A stretch of DNA of 64,000 nucleotides, from assembly GCA_016758965.1 (NCBI GenBank), contig JAEPRB010000086.1, positions 1 through 64,000 of the forward strand. The letters are read 5' to 3'. A model generated the notes under the pieces. It worked only from the letters and a program-made list of their open reading frames with translations, ran no database searches and was not told where the DNA came from. Within the stretch, counting starts at the first letter, position 1. Every line of letters starts with the position of its first letter. Below are positions 21,755-34,330 of the stretch, one piece after another. The translations under genes and the position numbers were made by a program. The DNA is from Circinella minor. Taxonomy: Eukaryota; Mucoromycota; Mucoromycetes; Mucorales; Lichtheimiaceae.

Positions 21755-24018
21755 ATCATGGTATGTTTCAATGGAATATACAGACTTTTCATTAGTTCAA
21801 CAATGGTATGCCAATGGTCATGAAGTTGCCGAGTAAGTTATACATTATTTTTTTTATTGACATATGATAAATAATAAACTTTTTTTTTTTCTTGAGCGGA
21901 CTTATTTCAAATGATTTATTAATTCATTTTTTCGGTTTCTATAGTCACACATTCTCTCATGTTGGCATGTATCTTTTTTTTTTATCGTCATAGAAACCTA
22001 TTATTTTCATTGCCTTTGAAATATTTTGTGTTGATCTATTTTACTAACAAACTGTATACGCTTTTTCTTTTAAAAAAATTTTTTATGACTATTTTTTCTT
22101 ACCTCTAATAGGTACTCCATCTGCTCAGTAAGTAAAATAAAAAATATATAGTCTTTGATATATATAGTTTAGTGTGATATACTCTTATTGGGTAAATTTA
22201 TTCAAACCTGTATTTTTTTTAATTAAAGGGAAATTCAAGCAGCTCGCGCAATGCTGCACGAATACGCCGGTGTTCCACTTGGAAAAATTCAAGGCTTTCG
22301 TGCCCCATTCTGTAAGTGAATTTTTAATAAACGTGGTTTTTTTTCTGTTATTTTACTAAACATCAACTATTTTTTTTTTATATATAGTGAACTATACCGC
22401 TGAAACACTTACTGAAGTTTCAAAACAAGGATTTCTTTATGATTCTTCAACAACTGGTGTTACTGATGATGCTTATTGGTAAATAATAATAATCATTTCA
22501 ATTTTCTTTTTAATTGTGTTTCCAATAATAGTAAACTCATCTCTGTCGATCTTTCGTGTTTGTATATGTACATATTAGGCCATATACTTTAGACAACGGT
22601 ATTGCAAATGACTGTTGGACTGGTGTCTGTTCAGCTGGTCTCAAACTTCCAGGTTAGTAAGATAATATATATATATTGTTGTGTGTATAGTATTGGGATG
22701 GTTCCCATATTTAAATTGAACGAGGAAAAGGGCTTATATATATGCTAAACTGACCTTTTACTTTATTTTTTGTTCTAGGTCTCTGGGAAATCCCAATGTA
22801 TGCTGTTCTTGATAATGCCAACACACCCCAATTGATGGATGTTTACCTTGCTGGATCAAGTCAAGATGTTACCACTTGGACCAGCACTAACTTTGATAAA
22901 CATTATAATGGAAACCGCCAACCTTTTGGTATTTACGTTCATCCAAGTATGTATTTTGTGTGTTTGTTTGTTTTTTCTCCTTTCCTTCACCTAGAACTAC
23001 TCATCCTTCCTTCTTCCACCCCCTAACAATTTCTCCACCCCCCCTTACATTTGAGTTATACGCTAATGTAGCTTCCTTTGCTTTTCTTTATATCACCTTA
23101 TAATATCGATTTTGTCTATCTTTCTCTATCTAATATACTGGACTAATAATCACCTTTTGTTTCATACAGCTCATCTTACCAAATTCCCTGGTGTACCCCT
23201 TACTCCTGGTGCTGAAGATCCTGATGTGATGCGAAATAACCTTGTGGAAGTGATTCAAACTATTTCAAAAAAAGAAAATGTTTGGTTTGTTTCTAACGCT
23301 CAATTATTAGAATGGGTAAAGTATTTAAATATTCATTATTGATAGTAAACAAATAATAATTTCAAAATCTAAACGACTAACAAATATATATACATTGTTG
23401 CTATCATGATCCGTTTATCTAATATAGATGAAAAACCCTGTTCCTGTCAGTCAACTTGCCAATCAAAGTTATATGAAATGTGATCTTCCTAATACTGGCA
23501 AAGAAATTTGTAATGGTCTTCAAAATATTACTGTAGCAGCAGATACTGGTGTTGTCTCTTCTGCTTTAACCAATAACTGTAATTTTGGTACAAGCAATTG
23601 GGGTACATGTTTTAATTGTCCAAGTGGTGCACCTACTGTTGATAATCCTACTCCACAAGGAGGATCTTCAGGTCGTCATCCTGTTCCCGATAATTGTGAT
23701 AGCATTTGGTGGGATCCTGGTAAATAATATTAAGCTCATCCTGTTTTTTTTTCTTGCTGAATTAAAATTCACGCAAGAGAGTGATAACAAAAATACTGAC
23801 AATCTCTTTTTTTTTTTACAATTATATTAGTTGCCGGTCAATGTTTATGTACTCAAGAAAGCTGTGCTTACAAGGATACTTCGGTACCTGTCAATGGTGG
23901 CAAAGACGGTAGCAATGGAGAAAGCGATGATAAAAGTGCTGCAATGACCATTTCTCCTACTGTATCAATAGCAGTTATGGGTACTGTAGCTGCAGGTGTT
24001 CTTTCTCTTCTTTTTTAG
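21000..24018 (+). CDS. GPI-anchored chitin deacetylase (carbohydrate esterase family 4)
   Basis: Thirteen exons (21000-21209, 21303-21376, 21530-21554, 21753-21832, 21945-21964, 22112-22127, 22229-22311, 22388-22478, 22579-22652, 22779-22946, 23170-23315, 23428-23719, 23831-24018) give 488 residues. A signal peptide (~1-24) precedes CDPNTCKLPTCQC, a Cys pattern also seen before animal-type deacetylase domains. NodB-fold motifs: TITFDDS (D77, D78), DHTFSH (metal ligands H131, H135), GFRAPF, and a late HP motif in GIYVHPT. After a Cys-rich C-terminal part, a Ser-rich stretch and a hydrophobic tail (AVMGTVAAGVLSLLF) indicate a GPI-anchor signal. The enzyme removes acetyl groups from nascent chitin to make chitosan, abundant in Mucorales walls. 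Exons of 16, 20 and 25 nt and two GC-AG introns are unusual. Confidence 0.9.
21555..21752 (+). other. GC-AG intron 3 of the chitin deacetylase gene
   Basis: The frame ...CSAK/GSWYVS requires the donor AAG|GCAAGT. The nearby GT (in CAAGTG) would shift the reading frame. The match to the GC-donor consensus (AAG|GCAAGT) is perfect. The 3' end is preceded by a long TA repeat (21726-21750). Confidence 0.8.
21965..22111 (+). other. GC-AG intron 5 of the chitin deacetylase gene
   Basis: To join ...HTFSHV to GTPSAQEIQ in frame, the donor must be TTG|GCATGT. The GTATCT donor four bases further breaks the frame of the next two exons. It is followed by a 16-nt exon (22112-22127). Confidence 0.7.
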
Positions 24019-24114
24019 ATTTTCTTTTACATATTCCCTTCTCTTTTTTTATCGTTTTATTTCATATATATATATAAGTAGTGTGTAAAAGTAAACTGTC
24101 AGCAAATTATCAAT

Positions 24115-24152
<38 letters not shown>

Positions 24153-24660
24153 TTTTACCAAGCAAAACAAAAACGCAGGATTGTTTTTATTTATTTATTT
24201 ATTCAACAAACCCCATCCAATGCTGTTCAGTTTTTTTTAATCTATTTCCTTTTTTAACGTTTTATATTAAACTCTATAATTGTTTTTTTTTAAATTATTA
24301 TTATAATTTAATAAAGATATATATATATATATATTATGCCAACTTCTTTCTTCCCCATAATAACAATTCCAAAATAATAATAAAAAACAAATAACCAAAT
24401 ACTTTTCAAGGTAAAAAAAACTATGTGAGAAAAAAAAAACATCAAAAAAGTGCTTGCTTTATGTGATAAAAATGCGGCATTCGGTAAATTAAAAGGAAGA
24501 GGGAAAAAAAAAAGTTGAATGTTGTTGTTGCTTGTCGTTGTTGTGGTTTGTCGTATATGTCGTTTAAAATGAGGGTGTATGTGTTAAGAAAAAGAAGTAT
24601 AGATGTAATGTACAATTAATAAAAAAAAAATAGAGATAGAGAGCGTATATGTGTTTGAGT
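24019..24660. other. Convergent 3' region between chitin deacetylase and RPA43
   Basis: Contains the 3' untranslated regions of both genes, a TAG microsatellite, several AATAAA-like signals and T/A tracts. No coding signal. Confidence 0.5.
24115..24152. repeat. (TAG)n microsatellite
   Basis: About twelve uninterrupted TAG units, about 100 nt downstream of the chitin deacetylase stop codon. Confidence 0.95.
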
Positions 24661-25779
24661 TTATAATGATCCAGTAACGGTAAGAATATCATTTGCTTCA
24701 ACGATACTAAATGAATAATTATATATATAATATTTAGCTATCTCTTTATTACATATATACATTTTTATACATATATAAATATATAAATTTAACTTACTCT
24801 ACGACATTGAATTCCACAGTACCATCTTCACCGCCAATGGCTTCACCTGTTGTCTTATTAACCCATTCACCATATTGACTAGGACTTCGTTCTTCAAACT
24901 TGGTTGATGATGCTTGTCCTTCTTCGTCTTCATCATCCTCATTACTTTCATCATCCTCATTACTATTATCAGTTACAATAGGTTCAGATTCTGTTTCGGA
25001 TGCACGCCATTCAAATATATCGGATGGTATACTTTTGCTTGGAATTGATGCATTAAATGTACCATAAATCAATAAACCGATATGATCCTGTGATTGTAAA
25101 TTAATACGTCCAACTATATAAATAAACAAGTTATAATATTTAACATTAGATTTTTTTTTGTTTTATCTCCAAGGCAAATTATTTTATGTTGTTATGGAAA
25201 TATTTTTTTCCTTTTTAAATTTTGCTATATATTACCAAGTTTTGTGCCCTTTTGTGGTTTCCAAACCAAGAATTTAACACGAACGAAAAAATGACAAAAT
25301 GGTGAATCGTATAAAATCTTTCCTTTATCTGTTAAAAGTTCGAGATTTGAATGTGCAAGAACGATTCCATCAAATTGTGGAACATATCTATGTAACAAAA
25401 AAAAATTACATAACAGTTAATTTTTTTTTTCGTTCTTTTGCTGATATCTTAGGTTATATCTCTCCTTTATGTTACAAAAATATAATAAATAAATCGAATT
25501 CATTTACTTCATGAGAAATGCATTAAGTTGTTCAATAACACCTTCTGTCGCATTTTCGGCCCACATAGGAGCCAAATGGAGGTATATTTGAGTAACAATT
25601 TCCGAGAATGAACTATAAGTGGTTGTAGTGGTTTGTTTGGTGATAACAGGACTTGAAGGTGATTCTACTTTTTTATCATGTTGTTTATGACTATGTTTAC
25701 TACTAGTCTTTTGTTTTTTCTTTTCTTTTTTATCCTTGTCTTGGGATTTGCTTTTACGTTTCTTTTCCTCTTTAGCCAT
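24661..25779 (-). CDS. RPA43: DNA-directed RNA polymerase I subunit A43
   Basis: Four exons (25779-25508, 25387-25236, 25113-24798, 24706-24661) give 261 residues. The N-terminus is a lysine-rich tail, probably a nuclear/nucleolar signal. The conserved part begins with TYSSFSEIVTQIYLHLAP, continues FLMKYVPQFDGIVLAH and DSPFCHFFVRVKFLVW (the SHS2-like domain shared with Rpb7), then the OB-like KPQKGTKLVGRINLQSQDHIGLLI. GTFNASIPSKSIP and the final EFNVVDIVEANDILTVTGSL are typical of A43. An acidic loop (NSNEDDESNEDDEDEE) interrupts the OB part. A43 with A14 forms the stalk of RNA polymerase I and contacts the initiation factor Rrn3 for rRNA synthesis. It is tail to tail with the chitin deacetylase gene. 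Confidence 0.9.
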
Positions 25780-26897
25780 TTTTTTTTAATAAATAATATA
25801 TTTTATGTCAAAAAAAAAGTGTTGGGTCAGAAATGTAAAAAAATCGAATAAGGTAATTCTAATAAAAATAGGACTTGTTTTTTTTATCATTAGCTCGTGG
25901 CTTGGGAAGGAAGTGGAGAATTTATTTTCATTTATAAAATTTACTTGCGTACCTATCATACAAAAGGATTGATGATTTTTGACAGGGGAATTGCTACAGG
26001 CACCCCTTATTTTGGCCTTACGATCACCCCACAAATAAAAAAGTTATCAAACTAGTTTTCAAACCATACAAACTATGGTAAGAGCATGATCGACGTCAAT
26101 AGCTCTTATTTGGCCGTTTAAATGTAACACTAAAAATATACACTTCTTGTTTGTCATGTGTTCATATGGAATACAGCTACCACTTGCATACATAACGATA
26201 TAGTGAGAAAATATAAGGATTATTGACTATTATTCATAATTGGTAATATAAGTTTTATAAACATTTTCAAGTTATATAATGATAACCATTGTATAGATGG
26301 CGGGATACGACGTAATTATATAAAACAGTTGAAAAAATGTAAAAGTGGGGTCTAAGGTTTATACTGGTGAAATTTTGATGATAATGACACGCCATATAAC
26401 ATGATTTTTTGTTACGATAATGTTATAATGTCTTTTAAGGAAGTCCTTTGATATCACTTTATTGTTTCTAATATCAAAAACATCAATTCTTTCAGTTACT
26501 TGCATATTTTTTTTATGGAAATAAAAAAGCAAATTCGATTCTGCATTATCACATTCTGTAAAGCTGAAAAGAAGTTTCCAATATACTTTACAGCCACAGA
26601 ATTCATATTTTGTCTTTTTTGGTAATATTTTCATGTAATAAGGATATTGATGTCCAGTGCGTGATATTATAATCAAATAAAAATTAGATTTAACATTGAA
26701 GTAATTTAAAGTTTTTGTCGTTTTGAATCGGACGAAAATAATGAAAAAGCATAATTCTTTATTATTATTATTTTGAGTATTCTTAAATTCTCTTTCTCTT
26801 TTTTTTCAGCTTTGTGACTATAGAACGTGAAGTTCGCAGGGAAAACTGATGTGTATATTATGTTTAAAATTAATCTAGACGAAAGTGGCTGGTGTTC

Positions 26898-26962
26898 TTG
26901 ACAACAAATGGATATGTCATGTAAATATTATTTTTTATTCGGAATGATATATCCGTTGTCAA
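26898..26962. repeat. Imperfect inverted repeat (hairpin)
   Basis: TTGACAAC at 26898 pairs with GTTGTCAA at 26955-26962. After a 4-nt bulge the pairing continues (GGATATGTCAT against ATGATATATCC). Loop is about 20 nt. It may be a decayed short transposon or a folded transcript; function unknown. Confidence 0.45.
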
Positions 26963-29900
26963 TAATCGTACGGTGTTTTTTATATAAATATATAATGATA
27001 TAAAGGGTAATTAATAAACTTGGCTGGAACACACACATACATAATATATATTATTATTATTATAAAAATATATGGTCTAGAACGACGGTACGTAACAAGA
27101 AAGAAAAGTCAGTAAATATACAAAAGAAAATTCTATTAATCTTTATAGTATATTATATAATTTTTGTGTTTTTTTTTTGCATCATAGAAAAATGGATAAT
27201 AGCCCCGGGGAAAACGGAAGTACAGTATTATTTCAGTTTAACATACAAGTGAACTAAAAAGAATTGTGTAATTCACGACCACTTTTTCTTTGTATGTTCG
27301 TTCTGTCAAAACATGTTTATATATGTAAATTAAAAATATATATATCAAGGCAAAGAAACGTGTTCAAGAATTTTAATGTAACAAGTGTTCTTGAAAATAT
27401 AAATTCTATTTGAAAGTCAATAATATGTAGGAATGAAAGAGTACGTAACTCAAAACGTTTCTAATATTCCCTATAAATTTAAAAGAAAACATAATTATAA
27501 TGTGTTGTTCAGATATAACTTTAATATCTTATTATCAAAGAAATTGTTGTTTTCATAATGCAGAAAAAAAAAGCGTGAATAAATTCATAAAGTCTCTCTA
27601 AAACAATCAATGATAGCAGATAACAATTAGTTTACACAAATTCAATAGTATAATGAGACTTTCATAAATAAAAAAAAGTGGAATTATTGATAGAAAATAT
27701 AGTGATATATAAAATTACACTTTTTTTTCTCTGATCATTCTCTTTATCACTGCTATAACTAGTTTTTTTTTAAGAAAGAAAAAGGAGATTTTTACTCACT
27801 TGGATGATTAAAGACTTGGCTTAATGTTGTTTGAAATCATCACCCCCCCCTTTTTTTTTCCTCCCCCTCTTTATTTTTTTTTTATGCAGACAGTATAAAA
27901 AAATTGTCCATAAAAAAAAGTATGGGTTGAACATACTTCTAACCTAATGTAATCTATTAGGAATAGGACGAAATGAATGTTAAGCGGTAAGTTGTTTTAT
28001 GGGTTATCTAGAAATTACTAAAAAGTATGGGTAACACAAGCTTACTTACCTTTTGCACGTTCATATGATAACACACGATATATTACTTTATTATTAATTC
28101 TTATACGCTCCAGCCAATATATCAATTACATTTATTGGCATCTTTTTTAAACAACAACATAATAATATATATATCAATATAAGCGTATAATTATACATGA
28201 GTTTAATAATATGGTAGCAATAAAAATTGGGAAAACTAGCTAGACCACTGTTCTACTTGGATAATAATGTATCATAAAAACAGAAAATTAAAATGTAATA
28301 TGAAATAATTATTTTTTGTGATTTACATTAAAAAAACAATCAAGTTAATCAAGGCACTATTATCGATCAAGATAATATAATAAATAAACATAATAAACTT
28401 ATTAGTTTCTCCTTAAAATGTGAATTGATTTTAAACAAAGAAAAGTTCATTTACAAACATTTTATAAGTTATAAGCTTGAGTAAAGAAAGCCAGATGAAT
28501 GTGTGACAACAAATATATGCCACACATATTCTTGCATTTATTCAATGCACAAGATTACGAAAAGATATTGTATTAAGAAAAAATATGCTTCAAATAATTA
28601 ACATTATAATGAAAAAAAAGCCAAGGAGATGAAAATCACTTACTCCGAAAAAAGATTTGGGTTATGGACTTGTCAAAGAGAAATAAATGGCATATATGAT
28701 AAAAATAGTATATTTCTTGTGTTCCTGTACATGTAAATGATTCTTCTGAATTTTTAATAAACTCGGAGATCGACATTCAACAAGCATCATGAATTGTAAA
28801 ACCTCGTTCTAACCCGTGCTTCAAATGCTTAGGTCCGTGTGGACTAGCGCTGTTTGAACTACAAAAAAGAAATAGCCAAAAAGTTTTAGGCCGAAAAGAA
28901 AAAAGAAAACGCATAATTCCGCCCCCAATTATTCTCTAAAACAAGTAGTAAAAACAGAAACTCAAGAAAATTGAAAAGGCATTAATTATTATATGACTTG
29001 TAATTATATTTTCTACAAAACAAGTCAAAAACTATAATCATTTTCGAAACAAAAGAAAAACATGATCATTCTTTCCACACTCGGTTAAAATCTTTTATGT
29101 TCTCCTCTTTTTTTTTTCGGTTTCCCTAACAACTCTATTTATCTTTTCTACAAAACTCTTTATCAATCATTTGATAATAATATAGGGTTTTGGATCCAAT
29201 CTCAAACTCCCACAAGATTTTGAAAAACAGATATACATTTCCAGAAAAAGAATGCCTCCCCGTTTTCATGTTTAAAAAAAGAAACACATATTTCATATAA
29301 AAAATTGTATACATGTATCACAAAAAAAAAGATATGTGAAATGCATCTTTTTTTTTTTTAGTTTCAATAATCGTTCCAACCATCCATAAAGAAAAAAAAA
29401 TTATTATAAGGACGAGCGCGCCCTTTTTTTTTCTATCGGATTTTTTTTTTTTACTGTCATAAAGGGGCAATTAAATAAGGTGGCACGAAAAGGTAAATAG
29501 TATACACGAGGTTGTATATCTCAAAGAGGAATAATTTGCGGAAGCGGGGGAAAAAAAGCACTAAAACGGATTCAGCTGTAAAGTCGTGCAACCTTGGATG
29601 GAAATGCTTGTAAAGTTACTAAATGTAACGTTCGATGTGTTGATATGAAATACATCGGATAACAATTCTTATATGGATAAGAGGTGGTTAAAGAAAAAAA
29701 AATTAAAGTATATACAAAATAGATGTACAGTTTTTAGAAAAATACAATTCCTAAGTAATAGCTTTCTATTGGTATATAATATTATATATATATAATATTA
29801 ATATGTTATATTTTGTATGTTATATATAACCTTGTCAATTTAAATAAACATATAAATTTTATTTTGTACACAAAAAAAATTAAAAAGCTGTATCCCAAAA

Positions 29901-30170
29901 TCAATTTTCTCTTTATTTAGAAGGGCTTGTTTTTTTTTGAAGGGCGGATCTTATATGTGATATTTTTGTCTTTTGAGCCTGGTGCGTGCGAATGATTTCG
30001 TGCCATTACGTCTAATATATTGAACATCATGTTTAATTACCTAAAAGGAAATTCACATCTAAACCTTGTTTGAGGGAAAAAACGAGTAAATGCTCACTAA
30101 GTATACACTATTAGCAGTAATAAAGAAAAAAAAAGGGGGAACGGGCGGGTCGATTTTTTTTTTCATGGAA

Positions 30171-30180
30171 TATATAAAAG
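30171..30180 (+). promoter_or_regulatory. TATA box of the LysM gene
   Basis: TATATAAAAG at 119 nt upstream of the ATG, with a GGGCGGGT box 30 nt further upstream. A strong core promoter fits the biased codon use of the gene. Confidence 0.6.
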
Positions 30181-30298
30181 GCCATGTTTGTTCGTCTCAA
30201 AAAAAAAGTTCACTACTCATCCTTTTCTTCAACAAACCAATTCTACCCCACACCACTCATTCTTTTAAGAAACCCCATTCCTTTCCCTATATAACACA

Positions 30299-31085
30299 AT
30301 GAAGTTCACTCTCATCTCTGCTGCTACCCTTGCCATTGCTGGCTTCGCCTCCGCTGCTTTCGTTCCTTGCGAAAACACTGCTAGTAAGTATTTTTTTTTC
30401 TCCCATCAGAAAATAATAACTATTATGTATATTATTTGGAATTATATCAATCTTTTAAATTAAAAAGAAAATATCCTTCTATATATGAATTGATTTGCTA
30501 ACTTTTATATTTTCTTAATAACTAATAGCCGTTGACAAGTCTCTCTCTTGCGCTGCTACTGCTGAAGCCAACGGTCTTGACCTCACTCAATTCGCTCACA
30601 TCAACAAGCTTCCCACCGAAGCCAATGCTTGTGATGTTGCTCTTAAGGTCCTCGACTCTGTCTGCGTTGACCAAACCCACGCTCACTCCAAGCGCTGCCT
30701 TGCTGAAAAGAAGGCTGCTGAAGAAAAGGCTGCCGCTGAAAAGGCTGCCGCTGAAAAGAAGGCTGCTGAAGAAAAGGCTGCTCAAGAACAACCCGAAGAA
30801 CAAGAAGAACAACAACCCGCTTCTCAACCCTCTGGTTCCGGCCCCTCTCCTCAAGCCATTCCCGCCGCCGAAGCTGGTAACTTGAGAATTGTCAACAAGG
30901 CTGCTGCTGACTGTACCTGGTACTACGTTATCACCGCTGCTGATAGCGGTTGTGTTGATGTTGCCCAAAAGAACGGTATCACCGCTCAACAACTCTACTC
31001 CTACAACAAGAACCTCCACAGCCAAGGTGTTCACGAATGTGACAACCTTGACGATGGCAAGGCCTACTGTGTTTCCGTTAACTAA
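30299..31085 (+). CDS. Secreted protein with two LysM-like modules and a charged linker
   Basis: Two exons (30299-30383, 30529-31085) encode 213 residues. Signal peptide 1-20 (ends FASAA). Residues ~28-76 match a degenerate LysM pattern (SLSCAATAEANGLDLTQF ... INKL ... CDVA ... SVCV). Residues ~85-125 form an Ala/Lys/Glu-rich linker of repeated KKAAEE/KAAAE units, likely helical. Residues ~157-213 form a clearer LysM (CTWYYVITAADSGCVDVAQ, NGITAQQLYSYNKN, CDNLDDGKAYCVSVN). LysM modules bind chitin or N-acetylglucosamine oligomers, so a wall-associated or secreted role is likely. Codon use stands out: Lys nearly all AAG, Asn AAC, many C-ending codons, against AAA/AAT in neighbouring genes. This suggests very high expression rather than transfer, since the intron and promoter look local. 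Confidence 0.85.
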
Positions 31086-33341
31086 GTATTAGTGACACGC
31101 ATACACCTTATCTAATGTACTTTTACATATATAATTCGTGCTCACTTCTCGAATAAAAATGTATTACATAATAAGCAATAATAGTATTTTTTTGAAATTC
31201 TTTGCATACCCCCCTTTTTCAATTCAACTTTATATAAAAAAGATAATTGAATATAGAAATTAACAAACAATTCTGTGTATTTATGATTGATTGATGATAA
31301 TTGAGGAATAGTGAAATGGTAACAAGGAGTTATTATAAAATTGTGTTACTGTTTATTGTGTGTTTCATAAGTGTACATAGCAATTATATAAATTTCTAAG
31401 TGTAGTGTGTAGTTAAAATGTAGGGGTCTAGAATAACATATATAAGTATGCGTCATTATGCATATTTATTGAAAGAAATATATATGAATTCTATATCGTA
31501 TGTAAGACATCCAATCGATTATTTTCACATTAATATGTTTACAACCAGTTAAAATAAGATTCAAGTAAAAAAAAGGGCTGCTGACTTTTTTTTGTTTTAT
31601 TAATTTATATCAGGCGTTTAGAATAAACTTATCAACGCTAAAAAAAAAAATGTTTTGTGTAAAGAGGAGGGAAAAACGGAGCTTGAGAATTCCCGCTCAT
31701 TGGGCCCGAGTTGCACAACTTTAAATTATTAATTTATATAGGAACTAATCTCATCGTCGATCGCATCTATTTATTATTTCCAGCTTATACAAAATCATTT
31801 TTTTTCTTACAAAAAGTCACTGAATTAACTTGTACATTACGCGGATATAATGAGATAAAAGGATGTATTATTGATTATTCTCATTATTTGTTTGCTTTTT
31901 AGAAAATCAAAAGGATTGAAGGAAAATGTATATACCTACCACCATTATAGCAATATATTTTTGGGATAGAAATCTACATGCATCACTTTACCACCCATGA
32001 ATAATAATATTATTTACCTCATTCTTATTTATACTAATCACGGAAGGTCATATGCTGTCGATCCTCTTTTCAGGGTTGGTTTTTTGTTTGAGAGAGAAAA
32101 AAGGCAGAAAAAAAGGGGATCGACCAATGGGTGCATGTATGTGATTTATTTGCACTCATATGCTCGTATACTATAATAAAAACAATTGAATTGCATAAAT
32201 ATAATATAATATAATATTATTACTCCCTTTTTTAATGCTACATACTTACTGTGCAATCACCATTTTGAACAATTTATTACAGAGCAAACCTAAGTTATTT
32301 TACATATTAGATCACTTGATAAAACAAGTTTCTAATTTTCAAGCTAATGAAAGAATATCATTTATTATATATTGCAACATGCTATTTATTACTTCGAAAC
32401 TATCATCGCTAGAATATGTATATGATCAAAGTTATTTATATTGAAATTGCTCAAAGTCACTATGGTGGAATACGTTTTGCATTGATGGTCTTTATTCATT
32501 TTGTCAAAATTTTTGGCTACCGACATTTATAAAGCAATAATTTTGTTTCTTGAGATAATTTTGTTTCAGAACATGTCAAATAGTTCCCAAGTCTTTAAGG
32601 TCAATATTGGTAAAAATGGTGTCGTAGAATATCGGAAGAGTTGTAAATCAATTAATGGATATTATCCTCTGTTAACGCGATAGAATTTTCAATCACAATT
32701 TGATAACTTCATTCTCACATTTTATACATAAGATATCTAAGGTTCCGAGCAATTAGCAAGTTGAATAAATCTTTCTCTTTCAATCTACGTAGTGTTACTA
32801 ATATATAATATATCTTGTTATTCTAAAAGCAATTTCGACTTTTAATTCCATAAGGATCTTTTCCATCCATGGAAATTCCAATTATTGTCAGTGATTTTTT
32901 GAGTAAGTTAAACATATCCACTTGAGAACCATCAGCATTTGAATAATAGAATTTAAAAAAAGCGATGTTTAATTGAAAATCACTTTTATATAACACTGAA
33001 ATCTTGCCGCACTAACATCGATGTTCGAATAAAACAACTTCTCTATAATAACATATTTGATTGGATTGTTGTCTAGAAGGATTATTATAATATATATTAG
33101 CTTGTTCAATATCATTCTGGAGTATTGAGTTTTTTTTAACATGTTGACTTATTTGAATTGAGGAAATGTTAGTTTCATAAGAAACAAAAAGTCAGCTCTC
33201 TTTATCGAAATCAGCAGTGGTATACTTATATAGTAAATCTACTATCATTTGACGTAGTATATAAAAAGTTCAGAAATGAGTTTATATTATCTTTATTGAA
33301 TAAAATAATTCCATTGTTATAAATAATAATCTGAACAAATA

Positions 33342-33368
33342 CAGTGGGACCCAGCTAAAGAAAGTCCG
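33342..33368 (+). mobile_element. Possible orphan transposon end
   Basis: TA followed by CAGTGGGACCCAGCTAAAG, the layout of Tc1/mariner/pogo termini (TA target site, CAGTGGG start). The element would extend rightward over the broken frames at 33650-33940. I did not find the matching inverted end. Confidence 0.4.
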
Positions 33369-34322
33369 TAATTATATGGCCTAGGTCTGAGAAAAGTAGA
33401 GCACAATCTATGGGATTCTTTTTTCTATCTATCGTCGAGTTCATCTACGTATATATTTCTTATAACTACATAAATTAATTATGTTTATCTTACCATAATG
33501 TAGCAGAACCAAGGCATTCTTCATTTTTAGCTTATCTTTGACATTAATTTTTTCATTTCAGAACAAAATGTACATAATTTGAGAGTACGTAACAAACGAA
33601 GAAAATAACCACTATCAGCCTTTTTTATTTATAAAAATATCATCTTAGCCATGAAGATCCAAAGTGGAAAAAAAAAGCTTGTAACACCAGTTCACCAAAG
33701 ATACGATTCAGAGTTATTTTTTTTTTCATTTCCCACGTTCTGCTGCAGTAAAATAACACTTTTATCATATTCTTTTTTCATGAACAGCAAATACAGATCT
33801 CAGTCAATTGCTGTAGAAAGTAACGAGAAAGATATCAGCCAATTAATACTTTTATCAGCAAGGCATATAAGTACTAGTTTTTCTTTCCTCATTTTACACA
33901 GTAGTTGTGCGATGATTTTAGTGAATTTATCAATACTGTGACTGATAACGATGAACAATATATTTATATTAATCCATTTTGTTGCAGTTATATGTGCAAC
34001 TCTACATGATCAACTTTCACTTAGCAAGTATAGATGGAGTTCCTGGTTTGTGGTCTCTATCTTATCTTGAAAAAATAACATAAAAAAAGTTTATATATAA
34101 CATATTACCATATCTATGATTATCATTAGATGGTGTTGTTGTATTTCTCGTCTTTGTTGCCAAGTAACAATCGCAAGCAACGCAACAAGTTTAAGTTGGA
34201 GAATAACGATAGTCGATCATAAAGAACTTTAAATGGGGTGTTATTATTGTCTGTAAGCTCACCTTGTACAGTGAAAACGAGAAGATTTCTTTTTGAAATA
34301 TAAAAAAAAAGGTGGCTGGGAG

Positions 34323-34330
34323 TATATAAG
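34323..34330 (+). promoter_or_regulatory. Candidate TATA box of the Rab11 gene
   Basis: TATATAAG 225 nt before the ATG at 34555, which would imply a leader of roughly 150-200 nt. Confidence 0.35.

Larger units (their letters stand above)
25780..30298. other. 4.5-kb gene-poor region
   Basis: AT-rich DNA without a convincing gene. A 105-codon minus-strand frame (26359-26676, containing KKTKYEFCGCKVYWKLLFSF) looks somewhat protein-like but has no recognisable family or splice partners. A splice-donor-like stretch on the minus strand near 28045 (reading VIYRVLSYERAK then GTAAGT) could be the remains of an exon. The last 150 bp are the LysM gene promoter. Confidence 0.4.

Noticed and set aside
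24115..24152. TAG repeat considered as a CRISPR- or satellite-like array
   Set aside because: It is a simple trinucleotide microsatellite without spacers.
26359..26676. 105-codon minus-strand frame
   Set aside because: Somewhat protein-like, but no recognised family, no exon partners and AT-rich codon noise cannot be excluded; kept only as a remark.
30522..31034. 170-codon open frame on the minus strand
   Set aside because: It is the antisense shadow of the LysM coding exon; the strong codon bias of that gene happens to keep the opposite strand open.
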